64,000 bases of DNA. It comes from Fasciolopsis buskii (Eukaryota; Platyhelminthes; Trematoda; Plagiorchiida; Fasciolidae). The position numbers and the translations under genes were made by a program. Below the pieces are notes generated by a model, which made no database searches, was not told where the DNA came from, and saw only the letters and a list, made by a program, of their open reading frames with translations. The first letter of the stretch is position 1. Each line of letters begins with the position of its first letter. This document shows, piece by piece, positions 48,654 through 60,968 of the stretch. The stretch spans positions 124,001-188,000 of the forward strand of contig LUCM01002436.1 in NCBI GenBank assembly GCA_008360955.1. Direction: 5' to 3'.

Positions 48654-49006
48654 TCCTCCTAATGTCTTAATTTATTCTGTCAATCAATCCGCAGTATGTA
48701 GTACGGTAAAAACGAGCAAATTTTCAGTTATATCGTCGAAACAACAATACCATGAAAATGGCATCATCCAGAGCCTCAAGAGCAGACTGTAGTAATGGAT
48801 GCAGGCACCAGCCATTACGACCCTGAAACTTGGAGTGTGTCGACAGACAAAATAAGTACGAAATAAGTTAGGCGTGGCACCCAGCAGTCCGACAGTGAAT
48901 CACAAAGCAATGTTTCAGGTTCTTGCAAACGCTGCAGAATGAAGAATCCTTCCGCTCTGTCAGGGATGACGGAAGTACAACACACAAATATTGGACGACT
49001 GCTCAC

Positions 49007-49375
49007 CTGAAGTTTTAAAATAAAACGAACCGTAGCATTACAATTCAGCTTATGAACACAGTCGAATAGAGCCAAAATCTGAATACCACTCAACGTAGAC
49101 AACAGATGGGAATCATGCCCAGAAGCCGGGGAAAGACATCCATCTGGTTGTTGACAGGACAAAAATAAGTCAACAACTTTGTCGCGGTCAATAAGATCCA
49201 ATTCTCTTATGAGATCCAGGGCAGTTAATGTCCGAAATATTCCCGATAGTTTAAGACAATCTAATGTTTATTCATCTTTTTTCTCGTAAGCTGCCAGAAA
49301 CGCGGCATGTTGTCGAAACAACAAGGTTGCGGGCATCAACGCGTTCAATCTGGTATCAATGATTGGATGGGCCAT
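49007..49375 (-). pseudogene. RABGGTB: RABGGTB-like 5' fragment with internal stop
   Basis: RABGGTB is the beta subunit of Rab geranylgeranyltransferase, which prenylates Rab GTPases. Translation from ATG at 49375 gives ATLLFRQHAAFLAAYEKKDE (residues 16-35), then TAA at codon 36, then on in the same frame LKLSGIFRTLTALDLI, DRDKVVDLFLSCQQPDGCLS, then GHDSHLLSTLSGIQILALFD and RFILKLQ, followed by a GTGAGC donor. This tracks vertebrate RABGGTB (TLLLEKHADYIASY, LRMSGIYWGLT, GHDPHLLYTLSAVQIL, YVKGLQ). The stop and three missing codons fall at the DDYEYCMSEY segment. The preserved donor argues against a processed retrocopy. The following exons, including the zinc-binding and active-site region, were not found. 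An assembly error at the stop is possible. Confidence 0.72.
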
Positions 49376-49407
49376 TGTAGACAGCTGATGAAAAGCATGG
49401 CCTGAAG

Positions 49408-49445
49408 ATCTCTAATCTACAGAACAAAACCACCCTCAAGTCATT
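49408..49445. repeat. 38-bp segment shared with 46628-46665
   Basis: ATCTCTAA.CTACAGA.CAAAACCACC, then CTCAAGTCATT, with two mismatches, same orientation. It lies just upstream of the RABGGTB-like start codon. Confidence 0.6.
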
Positions 49446-49569
49446 CCCAAAGAAAACGCTACTGGTTTGCGAGTAACTTGCAAATAGTAAAAACAACAAT
49501 GTCAGAAGGCGGCCAGGAAGACATGATGTGTCCTCCGCCAGCTTAAAGGGACCGCAGGATCTGGGAGGC

Positions 49570-50035
49570 CTAACGTTCTCCTAGCGCTTTTCATGGCGTT
49601 TTTCAGACCGCGTTTGGAATACTGTGTCCAGGCATGGGGACCGTTTTCTTATGAATTAGCAAAATGCTGGAGCAGGTTCAGCATGTTTTTATATGGTGGT
49701 TTGCAAGTCCGAGGCACATGGGATAAGAGCAGGGGCTGAGGGAGCTTGACTCCCTGGAAAATCGTAGGGTATGGGGTAACTTAATATAGGCCTTCAAGAA
49801 CATTTGAGGTGTGTTTGGTAAATGGGGTCACCTTGGAGCCCTATTCCATTTAATGGGAGACAATAGACCAAGAGGGAACGGGAAAGCGAGTGAGCGAGAG
49901 CATGCAACTACTGGGTCGATAAGCAAATCGCTTGCCATAAGAATGGTGAATGGCTGGAACAAGCTACCGGAGGAAGTGGCCGAGGTTTGGCCAGTGCGCA
50001 AATTCAAAGGATAATTAGAGAATGCATAGGTAGTT
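49570..50035 (+). mobile_element. CR1-like LINE C-terminal end
   Basis: FRPRLEYCVQAWGPFS near 49593, then RELDSLENRRVWGNLI near 49740 and a terminal RMVNGWNKLPEEVAEVWPVR near 49943. These are the VRP.LEYCVQAW, R...L.LE.RR.RGDLI and VVN.WN.LPE.VV....V..FK blocks that end LINE RT proteins. Confidence 0.82.
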
Positions 50036-50204
50036 TGGTTTGCAGAGGACGGAGAGTGGGCCTGAGGAGATGGCCGGAAGTAGAGTATCTCATTATTTGT
50101 TTCCTCTTGCGTAGGAGCTGAAGAGGGTTTTTCACCCTCCTGTTTTTGAAGCATCGTCGAAACCAAGGAACGCTCGGCGCAAGAAACTGAACTATCAGGC
50201 ATCT

Positions 50205-50480
50205 TGCCATATAGTCCTATAATTTAAGTGGAACCGGAAATGGAATAATGGCCGGAGTATAGAGCCCTGTGGCACTGCACTAGTGACCACCCTTATATCC
50301 GAACTGACCTTTCCGACCTTGGACGTTAACGATGCTACCTTTTCAAAATTTACCTGGACACTGTGGTAATTGGCTGCCTGTTTCAACGGCGCGCGACCTC
50401 AGCAATAAGAAGCGATGGTTCACTGGGTCAAGTGCCTTACTTAGACAAAGATAAAACACTTCTGCCAGCGAGCCTTTTTT
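50205..50480 (-). mobile_element. LINE reverse-transcriptase fragment
   Basis: The minus strand reads VFYLCLSKALDPVNHRFLLL, then VNFEKVASLTSK and VTSAVPQGSILRPLF, i.e. the DFSKAFD.V.H and GVPQGS.LGPLLF RT blocks. It faces the plus-strand LINE end at 50035, so two fragments of opposite strand are joined here. Confidence 0.78.
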
Positions 50481-51439
50481 TAGTCTGCAAGAGACGCTTG
50501 TCGGGCTCACTTATCTATTTTCCTTCTTCCGACTGACATCCACTCGTGTCGACGGCCATTGCCGTTTCCGGATTTAAAACATGCGGCAGGCTGCCCTGTT
50601 ACAGATTCACTTTGAACAACCTACCCATCGATCCTGCTAAGACGTTGGCCTGAGGCTTTATAATATCCGGATGGTTCTCCTATGGGCCAGCCGATTTGCT
50701 GACGCTCATATGTCTAACTTGCGGTAGAATCGCACCCTTTGTTGTCTGCCGTTCGTCTATGATTATTGGTGGCAGTGGACGATAATACTCCATTTGGGTG
50801 CCTGCATCGGCCCTATGTACGCCGATCAAGTATTCCCTTAATATTTTTGCTTTGCTGACGTCATTCAATGCAAACATTTTCATCTGTTGACGGTGGGCCT
50901 ACTCTGTCCCTAAAGGACTCTTTTAACTGGAAGTGAACATTGTGTTTCTTGGGCTGCTGCTCACTGCATCTGACTAACTTCGCCTCATAATTTTATATGG
51001 AGGTTTGCACCAACTCTGCAACCTAGTTCTTGCTGAAATAAGCCGTTTGGACCAAGGAGTGTCAATTCGTTTGCAATTTCAATCACCCTCATCAACGATC
51101 TTCCGCCTCCTTGTGACCAAAGAGGAGATCAAAGTCACTGAGTCGTTGGCTGCGTGGTGTTCTACCTTGCCCCTCAGCCATTTCATTGGCCAGTCTATGA
51201 ACATGTACTCGGCAAGCGGCGTCATTATGACGAAGAAAGACAGGGCTGATCTCGGCCGAAACAGTTCGGCCCCGACGCTTTGGGCTCTCTTGTCTGTCCA
51301 CTCTGATCTTGACGTGACGATTATCTGTATGTCTTACACCTACCTTACGGGGCCCATAGTAAACACTCCCCTGTCACGTGAAGGTGTGATGCGCTTCGAG
51401 GCAGCATGAATTTTGCTCTCACCTAGCGGAATGTCCCAC
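50481..51439. other. Probably LINE-derived, unresolved
   Basis: Lies between two minus-strand RT fragments. The 134-codon plus-strand frame at 51005-51409 and its minus-strand shadow have no recognizable motif. Confidence 0.35.
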
Positions 51440-52030
51440 CTATTAGCCTTATCTAGGACCACCGTATGTTGCTGCTGATTTCTCGTCTGCCCGTAAGCCC
51501 TACTTCGTTGACGTCGTTGACGAAGTTGCTAGGTGATTTTAGGGTGGAGGTCAGTTTGCTGATCAAGAGCAGAAACAGGAGTGCCCTAATCCCAACCCTT
51601 ACGGAACGCAGCTCCCGACATCAAGCTTGGCCAAACACTTGTCTCCTAGCCCGACGCGAAGTGCCCCCTGGTAAGAAAGCTCATCACCCGCCAGTATGCC
51701 TGCCTCCGAACACCAAATGAGTTTAACTTGATTGGGAGTGAGTGATGATCCACTGACTCAAACGCCTCGCTGAGGTCAAGATAAGCTAGTTTCAAATGGC
51801 TCTTTTCATCCAGTTTCCGAGTGACTTATCCAAGCAGCACTGGAGGTCGGTGAAACGAGACCCATTTTTCACGCAGCAGCGCTGAGCTAGGCAGAGCGTT
51901 GAGTGATCAGCTATTTTTCGAGAGATATGGGCTCATATTTACCCCTCCATCACCTAGGACAGAAGGGTAGTGAGGCTGACTGGCCTGAAGCATTCCATGA
52001 CAGAGCTCGTGCCTCTCGTATGTATCGCTA
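51440..52030 (-). mobile_element. LINE reverse-transcriptase fragment
   Basis: The minus strand reads FRPVSLTTLLS(stop)VMEG near 51975, then LAYLDLSEAFESVDHHSLPI near 51770, RRQAYWRVMSFL, and DVGSCVP(stop)GLGLGHS near 51600, the remains of GVPQGSVLGPLLF. Frameshifts are present, and the YADD region was not located. Confidence 0.78.
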
Positions 52031-54549
52031 AAACCGATGCGCCGTTTCAATCCTTTGTTATACTACCAACCCACTTTATTTTTGGGGAACCCGGCCAGAT
52101 GACGACGCCCAATTTCGCTTCTTAGCCAAATTTTGAGCCTGCGATACGCACCTTTGATGCGTTTAAACATGGGTTAACTCGCAGTGGTCGACTCATAGTC
52201 AGTCCCAGATAGTTTGGGCAAAGGATTATTTAGAATTGATTTAAAAGCTGGAAAACTCGTTTATAGATCATGACATTGCTGGTGATGTTCATGAAAGCAC
52301 AAACACACTGTATGTTCACGGCTGATTTTTGTTTTGCGCGTGCCCACTTTGTGTTAATTTGATCTCGCCTTGCGCATGCCTCTCCGGTGTCGAGAAATAT
52401 ATACATGATTAATATTGTTATTATTATTATTTCACTCTGCCCTACATCGCCCCGGAGGATTTTGCACACCAGGCCAGCTGTGATACCGACCAACGGCTTG
52501 ATGATAGTCAGGTGGATATCAAATGGCCAAGAAGGATTGTTTTTTGACTCTTCCGGCTGCCTACGTACATCCTCCATCATTGTCAGTGTATACCTGGTAG
52601 CATGCGGTCCCCGGAAGATCTTTCAATAACAATGCCATCGCAGTTGGTGAGCCAAAATATCGAAGTCGCTTCTAACTTTGTTACTCTTGTGGGGCAGTAC
52701 GATATTCCTAAGCGATCCTCACGCGATGTGTCGCTAATTGCTGGTACCCAAACAATCAGGTTATGTTTATTGCCTCTCTCTTTCCCATGGCCCTGGTCAA
52801 ACCACCCACGAATTCGATCAGTATGGGTCCAGAAGCTCCCCATCATCAATACGGCAGGCTTGGAGATGCCTACTATATGCCCCACCGGTACCTTACTTCA
52901 AATGGGTGGCTAAAATTTCAGTACATGAGGCTCATAGAGTTTCGCAGTAATGCTCAAGGTCCTGGATTTTAAACTCAACATTTCCTGGGTACGAACTCCC
53001 TGCCTTATAGTGAACAACCTTCTCAATTAATTTATTTTGCACAGGACAGTAGTGACCTGACCGGTGAATCGAACATCAAGAGTTCTTTCGATATTATGCA
53101 CAAGATCTAGCGGCCACCACCGCCAGTTTTGATTTCTAGCACCAATCTGGCTTAATACAGAAGCCCCTTATCCGCTAAAATGAGAAATGAATGAATACAT
53201 GTTTCTACCATTGAGGCGTGAGAAGGACCATTATTCCTGGGTTCCTTTATTTCATAGTTTCATACCGACAAATGTTCTCATAAATCAAACTGTTTTGCAA
53301 TCTCATGCATCCTAGCCCTGTGGTAACAGGGACAATTTCTTACCCCATCTTGTCTAAAAATCTTTTAAATTTGCTTACGCTTTCACCAATTATTACTACC
53401 GATGAGTGCCCGTTTCAAACCTGAACACTCTTTTGTATACATCGTTTGCGCTCAAACTTAACCTAGAGCATGCCACGGCTTTGCACTAGTGCTCAGCTCT
53501 CTAACCTCAATAGCTTGCTTAACATGCCTACCGCCGTTAAATTCCTAGGCATTTCAAACTTTTCGCTCATGTCGCTTCGGAAGCTGCGCTCCTTTGTTAA
53601 GCAAATGCTTAGGTCTTTTGGCTATGTGGCATAAGATTTGCTTTCCGTCTGTCGAATTTTCTAGTGGCTAGCCGCTGAACATCCTTAAGGAAAGCCATGT
53701 CATTTTAGGGATGGTGCCCATGCCTGTATGCCAAACTCTACGCGCGATCTGGCCATCTCTTTGGGAAAAATTTATCTGGTTTTCAACAGAACACCAAAGT
53801 GCAGCGTGAAGAATTTCTCAACTGCTTTTAGAGCAACAACCTTGAACTGTTCAGCCAATTAGTTGTGTTGCGGCATGAATATCTCAGTTACCCAGTCCAC
53901 TGGGCCGCACAAATTGATAGCTGCCCACCTTAGCCCAGTACGGTCAGTCCGTCTGTGGAACCGGTTATAATTTTGATTATTGGCACATTCACTTGTTTAC
54001 ATCTCTTACCAGTCCCTCAAGGACACTCACACAACCCTGAAGTCAACCCCAAGGACAGAACAAGTTGGATCCAAATGTGCCGGAATGTCATTTATATGGA
54101 GAGGAAATGGTGGCGGCACCTGAAATGATGCACCGAGTTACCCTGAACTTTTGATGCCTGGGTCGTATCTCATCCTACAAATGTCTTTTTTGTTCGCAAC
54201 TTCCCAGGCAGAAAATCTTCTTTTCTGCCCTGCCTTCTGAGCCACCACCACCTCAACAGTTCTACTCAAATCCACTCCCATTCTGCTTCCCCCCGCAATC
54301 GTCTTCCCAATAATTCGGGTTGCCTCCATAGCAGTATAATGAAGCATGTCGTCGTCCTTTTTTGTCTAAACTTCACCCTCTTCTGCTGTATCTCATTCTA
54401 CGTGAAACTAAATAGACTTACTACCACTTGCTTGTGCATTTATTCCCATTGCTGTTGACTCTTCATGCCCAACCTGTTCGTCTCTTGTATAATTCCAAGA
54501 CTACTCCCTCCGCGGCAGCAACATAGCCTTCTGTTTTGCGCTAATTAAA
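52031..54549. other. No supported gene
   Basis: Overlapping short open frames on both strands at 52230-52972 and 54138-54347 have no recognizable motif. Repeat-derived sequence is likely given the neighbours. Confidence 0.35.
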
Positions 54550-55010
54550 CCTCTTTGTATCCTAAATAAACCAAGGCACTTAAAAAGCTTTGCTGCGTCC
54601 GCCAACCTGGACATTATCTCCATTTCTGAGTTGTGGCTTGACGAGGACATGCCTAATCTTGCCACTTTCTTTGTGGGGTACCAATATTTTGGAGGTGGTG
54701 GAAACGACCACCGTTGAGGCGGTTGCCTTATTTATATAGAGAAGAACCTATCAATCTCCTTTCTCAAGCATCTTACCCTTGAAATTTTCCAAGAATCGGT
54801 TTCGTCTTGTGTCATCCATATGGGTTGTATTTGTTGCTTTCCATTCCATGCTGAAATAGGGCTCTTCTTCGTATCGGACACAATTCACTACCTCCACTCC
54901 CTCACATGAATATCCAAAATAATTGTCAGAGATTTCAATAATGATAGTAATAAGGTATATTTCTCGATTTACGAGATGCTCGCGCAAGGCAAGATTAAAT
55001 GTTTACAAGG
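54550..55010 (+). mobile_element. LINE endonuclease-domain fragment
   Basis: LCILNKPRHLKSF, then LDIISISELWLDEDM, a GGCLIYIEKNLSIS and IIVRDFNNDSN correspond to the APE-type blocks N.RSL..K...L, DII.ITETWL, RGGGV.IY....L and VGDFN. The catalytic GDFN is changed to RDFN and an internal stop precedes GGCLIY. Confidence 0.75.
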
Positions 55011-58000
55011 ACGATTCACAGGAAATGCGAGAAAAGGAAAGCAAAAGGGATAAGTGGATGAGTACAACCTTGAGTCACTGGGAAAGCACACTGGAAAGTG
55101 AAATGAGATGCTGCCAAGCAATGGGGAAAGTAAACATGTGCAAGTGAGAAACGAAAACTAGACAACAAATTTCACAAGACCACACAGAGTTTCTTGTGAC
55201 TGTGTGTGAGCCGTAACTAAGAGTCATCTAGTGTTTAAGTGCACTAACTGTGCTCACAGCCGGTGCAAGACGGCCGGAATCCGAAATGACAACAGCGTTA
55301 CGCACTGGAAGGAAGTGTTGAGCTGAGGGGATGAGGAACAATGACAATACGATGGTTGCATGAAAGCAGTGAAAACCAGGCGGAACGTCAAGAAAAGTAG
55401 GTAACACACGTTTTTGACAAAAATAAACGGCCGAAAAGATGCCCAAGGTGGAGGAAAGGTATCAAGATTGTCTCCAACTATCTGGAGGATATTTTACGAA
55501 GCTTTGCATATGGAACTCCCGAGGTCATGCAAAAACGTCTCTTAAATACAAAAGCCAAGAATGTCCCCTATTTTGTCGTTTTTATTGTTGCAGCTTTTGA
55601 TCTTAGTCAGCATTACCGTTGGAAAATATGAGGTGCGCGAGCAGTTCCGGAGGCGGTAGTAACCTTGCTTTTGCCTACTCGCAAAAATCGGAGTTGATGT
55701 TTCCAAGGCGATCAGCGTCGTGGTCGCTTTTGAGCGTCTCAGTACTCCGGCGCCAATTCTAGCTACCAGGTTCCTAGCGGGAGTGATAGATTATCAGATC
55801 AGTCGCAGGCAAACTCACAATGTGTGGCCATGGCCTCAACAACTCGGTTTCTCTACACTTTTTAGAGCACTCGGTCATTCAGCCTGCTAAAGCCAGGAGA
55901 AATGTAAGACAGATTTTTCGCACAATGGAACAATCTGACAGCATCCTCACCATTCATAACATACGTTTGACCACTCCCTGAATATCGCAACCTAATAAAC
56001 TCATGCTCGTCAAATGCCGAAAGGATTTCAATCGAAATTTGTTAGAAGCGCTTCACCTAGCAAATGACGAGTTGGTCTTTGGTCCTGTTTAGCCCTCGAA
56101 CCTGAGCCACTATTGCTACGGCAGCTGATCATTAACCCGAATTTTCTACATAACCTTGTGAATATGCGTTCCTACTTCACCGACCTACCTATGTTCAACT
56201 CCGCCAGTCCCTACCATCCCCCGTTGCAACAGCAACAGCGGCGTGGTCCAGAAAACATGGGGAAAACAGACCAACCAGAGGTTGCGGAAAATTGCCAATG
56301 CGCAGGAAAATTAGGATCGGGCGGAGGGGCCGTGGAAAGTTCCTATATGGGCTCAACCACTCTTCTGTTATGACATAATACATACAAAATTTGAAACGGG
56401 CTCAGAAGGCAATGAGCCACTTACAGCATTGGGTTTGTCTTCTATCAGCCTAGACCCAATCCTAAGAGAGCAAAAATCTCCCACTGTCCGCGTTGGCCCA
56501 ATATGTTGCCGGTTCCTGCGCTGTAGACTTAGTGAGGTGTTAGCGCACTGGGCTCTCCTTGTGTACCTACGGTCCTACCCATCTAAGTCCTCATCAAACC
56601 TACCCTATCTGCCGTATGCACGACGGGATGCGCTTGCTTCCTCCACAAAAGTTGTCATATTTTCACGTCCAAACCACAAAGGCCGTCATATCCTTACATT
56701 CAAACTCCTTAGCACTCTTTTCGTTACTTTTCTTTCACAGGCGCATATCCAGTCACACATCTGAAGCTGGAAGATGCCAGTGCTCTATTATTATTGCCTA
56801 TTCTGAACCAGTCGACGGGGACTCCTCCGATGTAGTCCCTAATTCAATTTACCATCTTTAAACTTCGGCAGCGTCAGCCCCATCCAACCTTCCTCTTATT
56901 GTTCTGAGTCACTGACGACAATCCAGTCTCTCCGCTTTCCCTGCTCCCATTGCCTTTCCAGGGACGGACGTATTCTCAATTTTCTTTTTAGTTTCACCCA
57001 TCACCTTTTCCCTTGGTATCTTTCTCACTCCATTACCATTCGTGTTCACCAGGGCCCACTTGGGTAGCTTGCCTTCTGACTCGATCGCACTCATCAGTTT
57101 TTCTAGGGCCCAAGCTCCAGTCCATCCATCCTCTGCTTTCCACATCACTCCATCTGAAAGCGAAAAACAGCAAATGTTCTAGTGTGAAATGGACAATAAT
57201 TAAGAAAAACCATCTTTTACCTCTGGGTAAGTGGAATAGTTTGATCCATTTTGGGGATGGATCTACCCTTAGCATACCACTAGCCGTCCAACTCGCAGAC
57301 TTGTCAGTGCCACGGAAAAGTTGGCCTCGTTTTACCATTCACTGTTACGCATTTTGGCCCTTTTATTATTTTTTTGTTTGCCACTTACCATAACCCTCAC
57401 AATGGTCCGACATTACTTTACACTGTTATTGGATATTTTATTTAACGTATTGCGCAATACATTTCATTTTCTTCCTCGCACTTGGTGACAATTTCTTTTG
57501 CTGGGGCTTCAAGCAATAGTTCGACATTATCCATATCACTGTTCTACACTATTTTAAATTTCCAAACGGATATAGCTCAGTTCCCTGATTACAGACGCCA
57601 CTATGCAGTGCGTTTCCTTTAGGTTTCGTTCCCATTAGGATGCCAATGGTCTGTTGTCCTAATCCGTCTTTCATACAGCCGTTTCGGTCGGGTTTGCAAA
57701 TTTATCATCCCTCACTCATGGTTCGTTGACGTCCTTTGTCGCAGATTGCCTTCCGCGGACAGTGTATGAACTTGTAAAATTTTGAACATCTTGACATTTG
57801 CTGCTGCACAGGCGATATGCATCATTGGTGTATCTATAGGCTGCACAGGGTGCCAAACATTAGTTATGTTAACTTATTGGTAAACATGCGTAATCTCTAC
57901 TGATCCGTCTTTTGGCTCCATCTCTGAGGTGCAGCCAACGATGGGTTGTCTCACACTGTTGTAGGCCTTGATCATATAACCAAGCAGGTCGACCGGAGAT

Positions 58001-58675
58001 TTCTAGAAATATACAACAACATAAGATGGCAGATCCAGTCCGGTCTGTCGCAGTTGGTCGGGTTTACCTCCTCCAGTACATGTTACGTGTTCTGAATTGT
58101 CACTTGCAGCTGGGTGATCCTAGTCGTAAACGATCGGTATTCAGTTCCATTTCGTTGGCTCTCATCAGACCAGTGCACGTCTGCAAAGTATTGGACGCGG
58201 ATGCTGGTTTTAGTACCGATTCTATAATCTCCTACTCCTTCATCCGACGGAAGCGTTTCTATCCCATTTCTAATTACCCCTTTGATTGGACATAACCACA
58301 AGGCCCTTTAGAATTCATTTTCACTCCTTTTATCGGAGTTTTCTTACCATTCTGCTTGCAGTTCCTTTTATATTTGTCGCCGGGTTTCTGCTCTTCGCGT
58401 GCTGCAACCAGCTCCTCGAGAATTCCAGGGATTTCTATCCCGTTCTGTGTGAAAATTTTTTTAATGAACTCCTTTTCTCCGCAGCCCACTGATTCGGTTT
58501 AGATCTGCCTTTACTTTCCCAGTGATAAAAATATGTTGGATCCATGGAGGTACTTTGGATATTTTACTAGGTGACTTCCACCTCAGGATCTTCGTTGGCA
58601 AGTTACCAAGTTAGCTAGTTCTGAGCTGGACTTCTATTTTTCCACGTCAAATTTCTCGAAGCTCCTCTGCGGTTT
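55011..58675. other. No supported gene; probably degraded repeats
   Basis: Open frames such as 56429-56764 (plus), 56909-57148 (minus), 57013-57393 (plus) and 58026-58295 (plus) overlap opposite-strand frames and show no motif I recognize. Confidence 0.35.
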
Positions 58676-58912
58676 TTAGGGGATAATTGTTTGCTTAACT
58701 AGGAAAATAAAGTTAATCATCACGTGATCACCCTTTCCTAACAAAGTGACAACATTAGCCGTGGATAATAGTTCCATATTTAACAATAACCCGCGGAGCA
58801 CTGATGGCTGTAGACATGAAGTAATCCTAGTATATCTAATCACGTGTCGAATTAGAGCCCAATCCTCCACCCACTGTATGAACATGTCCCCGGATGCGCA
58901 GTTTGTTAGCAA
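58676..58912 (-). mobile_element. LINE endonuclease C-terminal fragment
   Basis: The 78-codon minus-strand frame reads FIQWVEDWALIRHVIRYTR, PSVLRGLLLN and LGKGDHVMINF, matching the Q.V...TR, PS.LDLI.TN and LGKSDH..I.F blocks at the end of LINE endonucleases. It ends at the left edge of the second 4.1 kb unit. Confidence 0.72.
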
Positions 58913-59302
58913 AGACTTACTGGTGTGAGAGGCATCTCAAAATCTGATCTGACCGCGTGGCTATTTACACTGTTCTCCCCAATCAGAACACAAGGAGCGC
59001 GAAGATAGACACGTTGCTAACAGAAATACAAAACAATTAGAGCAGTAATAAATCAGCAATAAAAGCATTCAGCCATGTTGCAGTGTGCGAAGAGCAACGG
59101 AAAAAACGTGACCTCTCCGCCAATACTTCCCTCGAGGAACAGTTTATCGTAAAACATTATAAACGGCACTTTGGGATTCAAGAAATGCTTGGTGTGAAGA
59201 TGGCCACACAGAGCACCAAATAAACATGTTGCAAAGACACGACGATTGTCCCAGAAGGTGATTGTTCACGCAAACGCATGAAGTATGCATAACGAGTTGG
59301 CG

Positions 59303-60624
59303 GGGCTAGTTGAATTCCCTAATGGCCATGAGGCATCAATCATTGCCGTTAAGGGTACCTGTTTATCCAAGGTCGACCTTATACTCCCAGTCGTACTGGA
59401 GAGTTGAACAGTTCATAGGAAAGACGGGAAGGAAGAATATCTGGGTTGGAGATTAGCCTTACTTGCTAGAGAGAATATAAGTCACGCGGAGTGGAAAGTG
59501 AGACTGTGCATTACAAGTTTCCAACAATGCACCGTTACACTCACATGGTCAAAGAAGATAGTCTACTTGGTATGTGTATCGCACCCCGATTTTGGTCACT
59601 GAAGGTGATAGTCAAATCTTTCAAGCCTTGAGGAGTTTCTGATATTGGGAGGCTTCAAATTACAGCATATAAAATGGAAAGTTGAAAAGCGCATTTTCAA
59701 ACCTTGAGAGGAAGGACGTAGGTCATCTGCATGAAAATTCTGGACAGAACAGCTACAAATTTAACTCTGAGCTTAGGGCTAGATGTACACTAACTCTACT
59801 CAAGAGCGATATAAAGCGGCTGCAGCTCTATTCTTATTTGGGCAGTAGTGATCATGTGATCGTTTAATAAGATCATTGTGGCTTCTAAAGGCTGCGCTCA
59901 AGATAGAAAGCAAATGGATATGGGAGTTATTCATGAAGGAAGGTTATAGCTGCAAAAAACACGGATGAAATCAGTGCAAAAAACCCTTGGCAGATAACAA
60001 ACCAGCCCCTGCTTGTCCTCCAGAACAAGTTTGCATTGTTGAATGGATGATGAAAAGAAGGCGTGCAGGGTGAAAATGCGCAAGGCTATAAAACGTCGGG
60101 GCCGAAAATGGTCCATGACGGAAATCGGGCAAGGAATAAGTTAATCAAAGAAGAAACTAATCTAGAAGGCTAATGCAGAATGTCAAGTAAAAATTATTGA
60201 GAACAGTTATCCAGATGTACTAAAGAGTAACCTAAGAAATACTATGCAGAGGTAAAACAAAAAGGGTTACTTAGAGAGCAAACTGGCCCATTAATTGCGA
60301 ACGGGAACCGTGTTGTTGTAGATGGTTGGAACTGGTCCAAAACATCAAGTGACTACTTTAGCGGCGTATATCGGACTGCCATGGGATTTTACGGGGAATA
60401 AAATCTCTCATTCCCTCCGCCAGAAATAAACAAACGGCAGGTAACAAATGATATGGCTTGTCTAAACTTGGGGACTATAAGCGTTAGTAACTCGGCAGAT
60501 CCCAGTGAGATCTAACCACTCATTATCAAGCTTTTCGCCGGGCATTTTCGTCAAACCGATTTGCAATTTCTGCTGGGCAACTCTGCGGCACGGAAACCTA
60601 CCATAAAACTAGAATACGGCAGGA
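59303..60624 (+). mobile_element. LINE remnant in duplicated unit copy 2
   Basis: Same remnant as 39330-40650, with the same stops and frameshifts, showing that the element was already dead before the unit was duplicated. Confidence 0.7.
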
Positions 60625-60698
60625 GAAGTGGCTCTCCACATTAGTCGGGAATTACGGACCAGTGATCCAGACAAGCGTTCCGTGCAGATGGATTACGT

Positions 60699-60968
60699 AT
60701 GTCTGCACCTGACACAGCGTTTTATGTTGTGTCCAGCTCAGCATGGTTTTCTGCTCAGTCCACTGCCGCCTGTGTTGATTGTAAACAATCTGGCTATGGC
60801 TTTACACTGTGCGAACCTATTTTCCCGGATGAAGTAAAGGTGGTGGTGCTTACTGGACGCAATGCCGTAGGCAGTGATATCGTTTCCATATTAAAATGGG
60901 CAAAAGCATGTGAACTGCCGCTCGTTGCACGAAAAATCCGCCCGCATTTAAAATACGAAGAGCCTTAA
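60699..60968 (+). other. Open frame in duplicated unit copy 2, unknown
   Basis: 89 codons. It differs from copy 1 (40725-40967) only by nine extra residues, AACVDCKQS, between QST and GYGFTLC. Function is not recognized. Confidence 0.2.

Noticed and set aside
56429..57393. Open frames of 100-126 codons on both strands as genes
   Set aside because: They overlap each other in opposite directions, have no motifs and lie in repeat-rich sequence.
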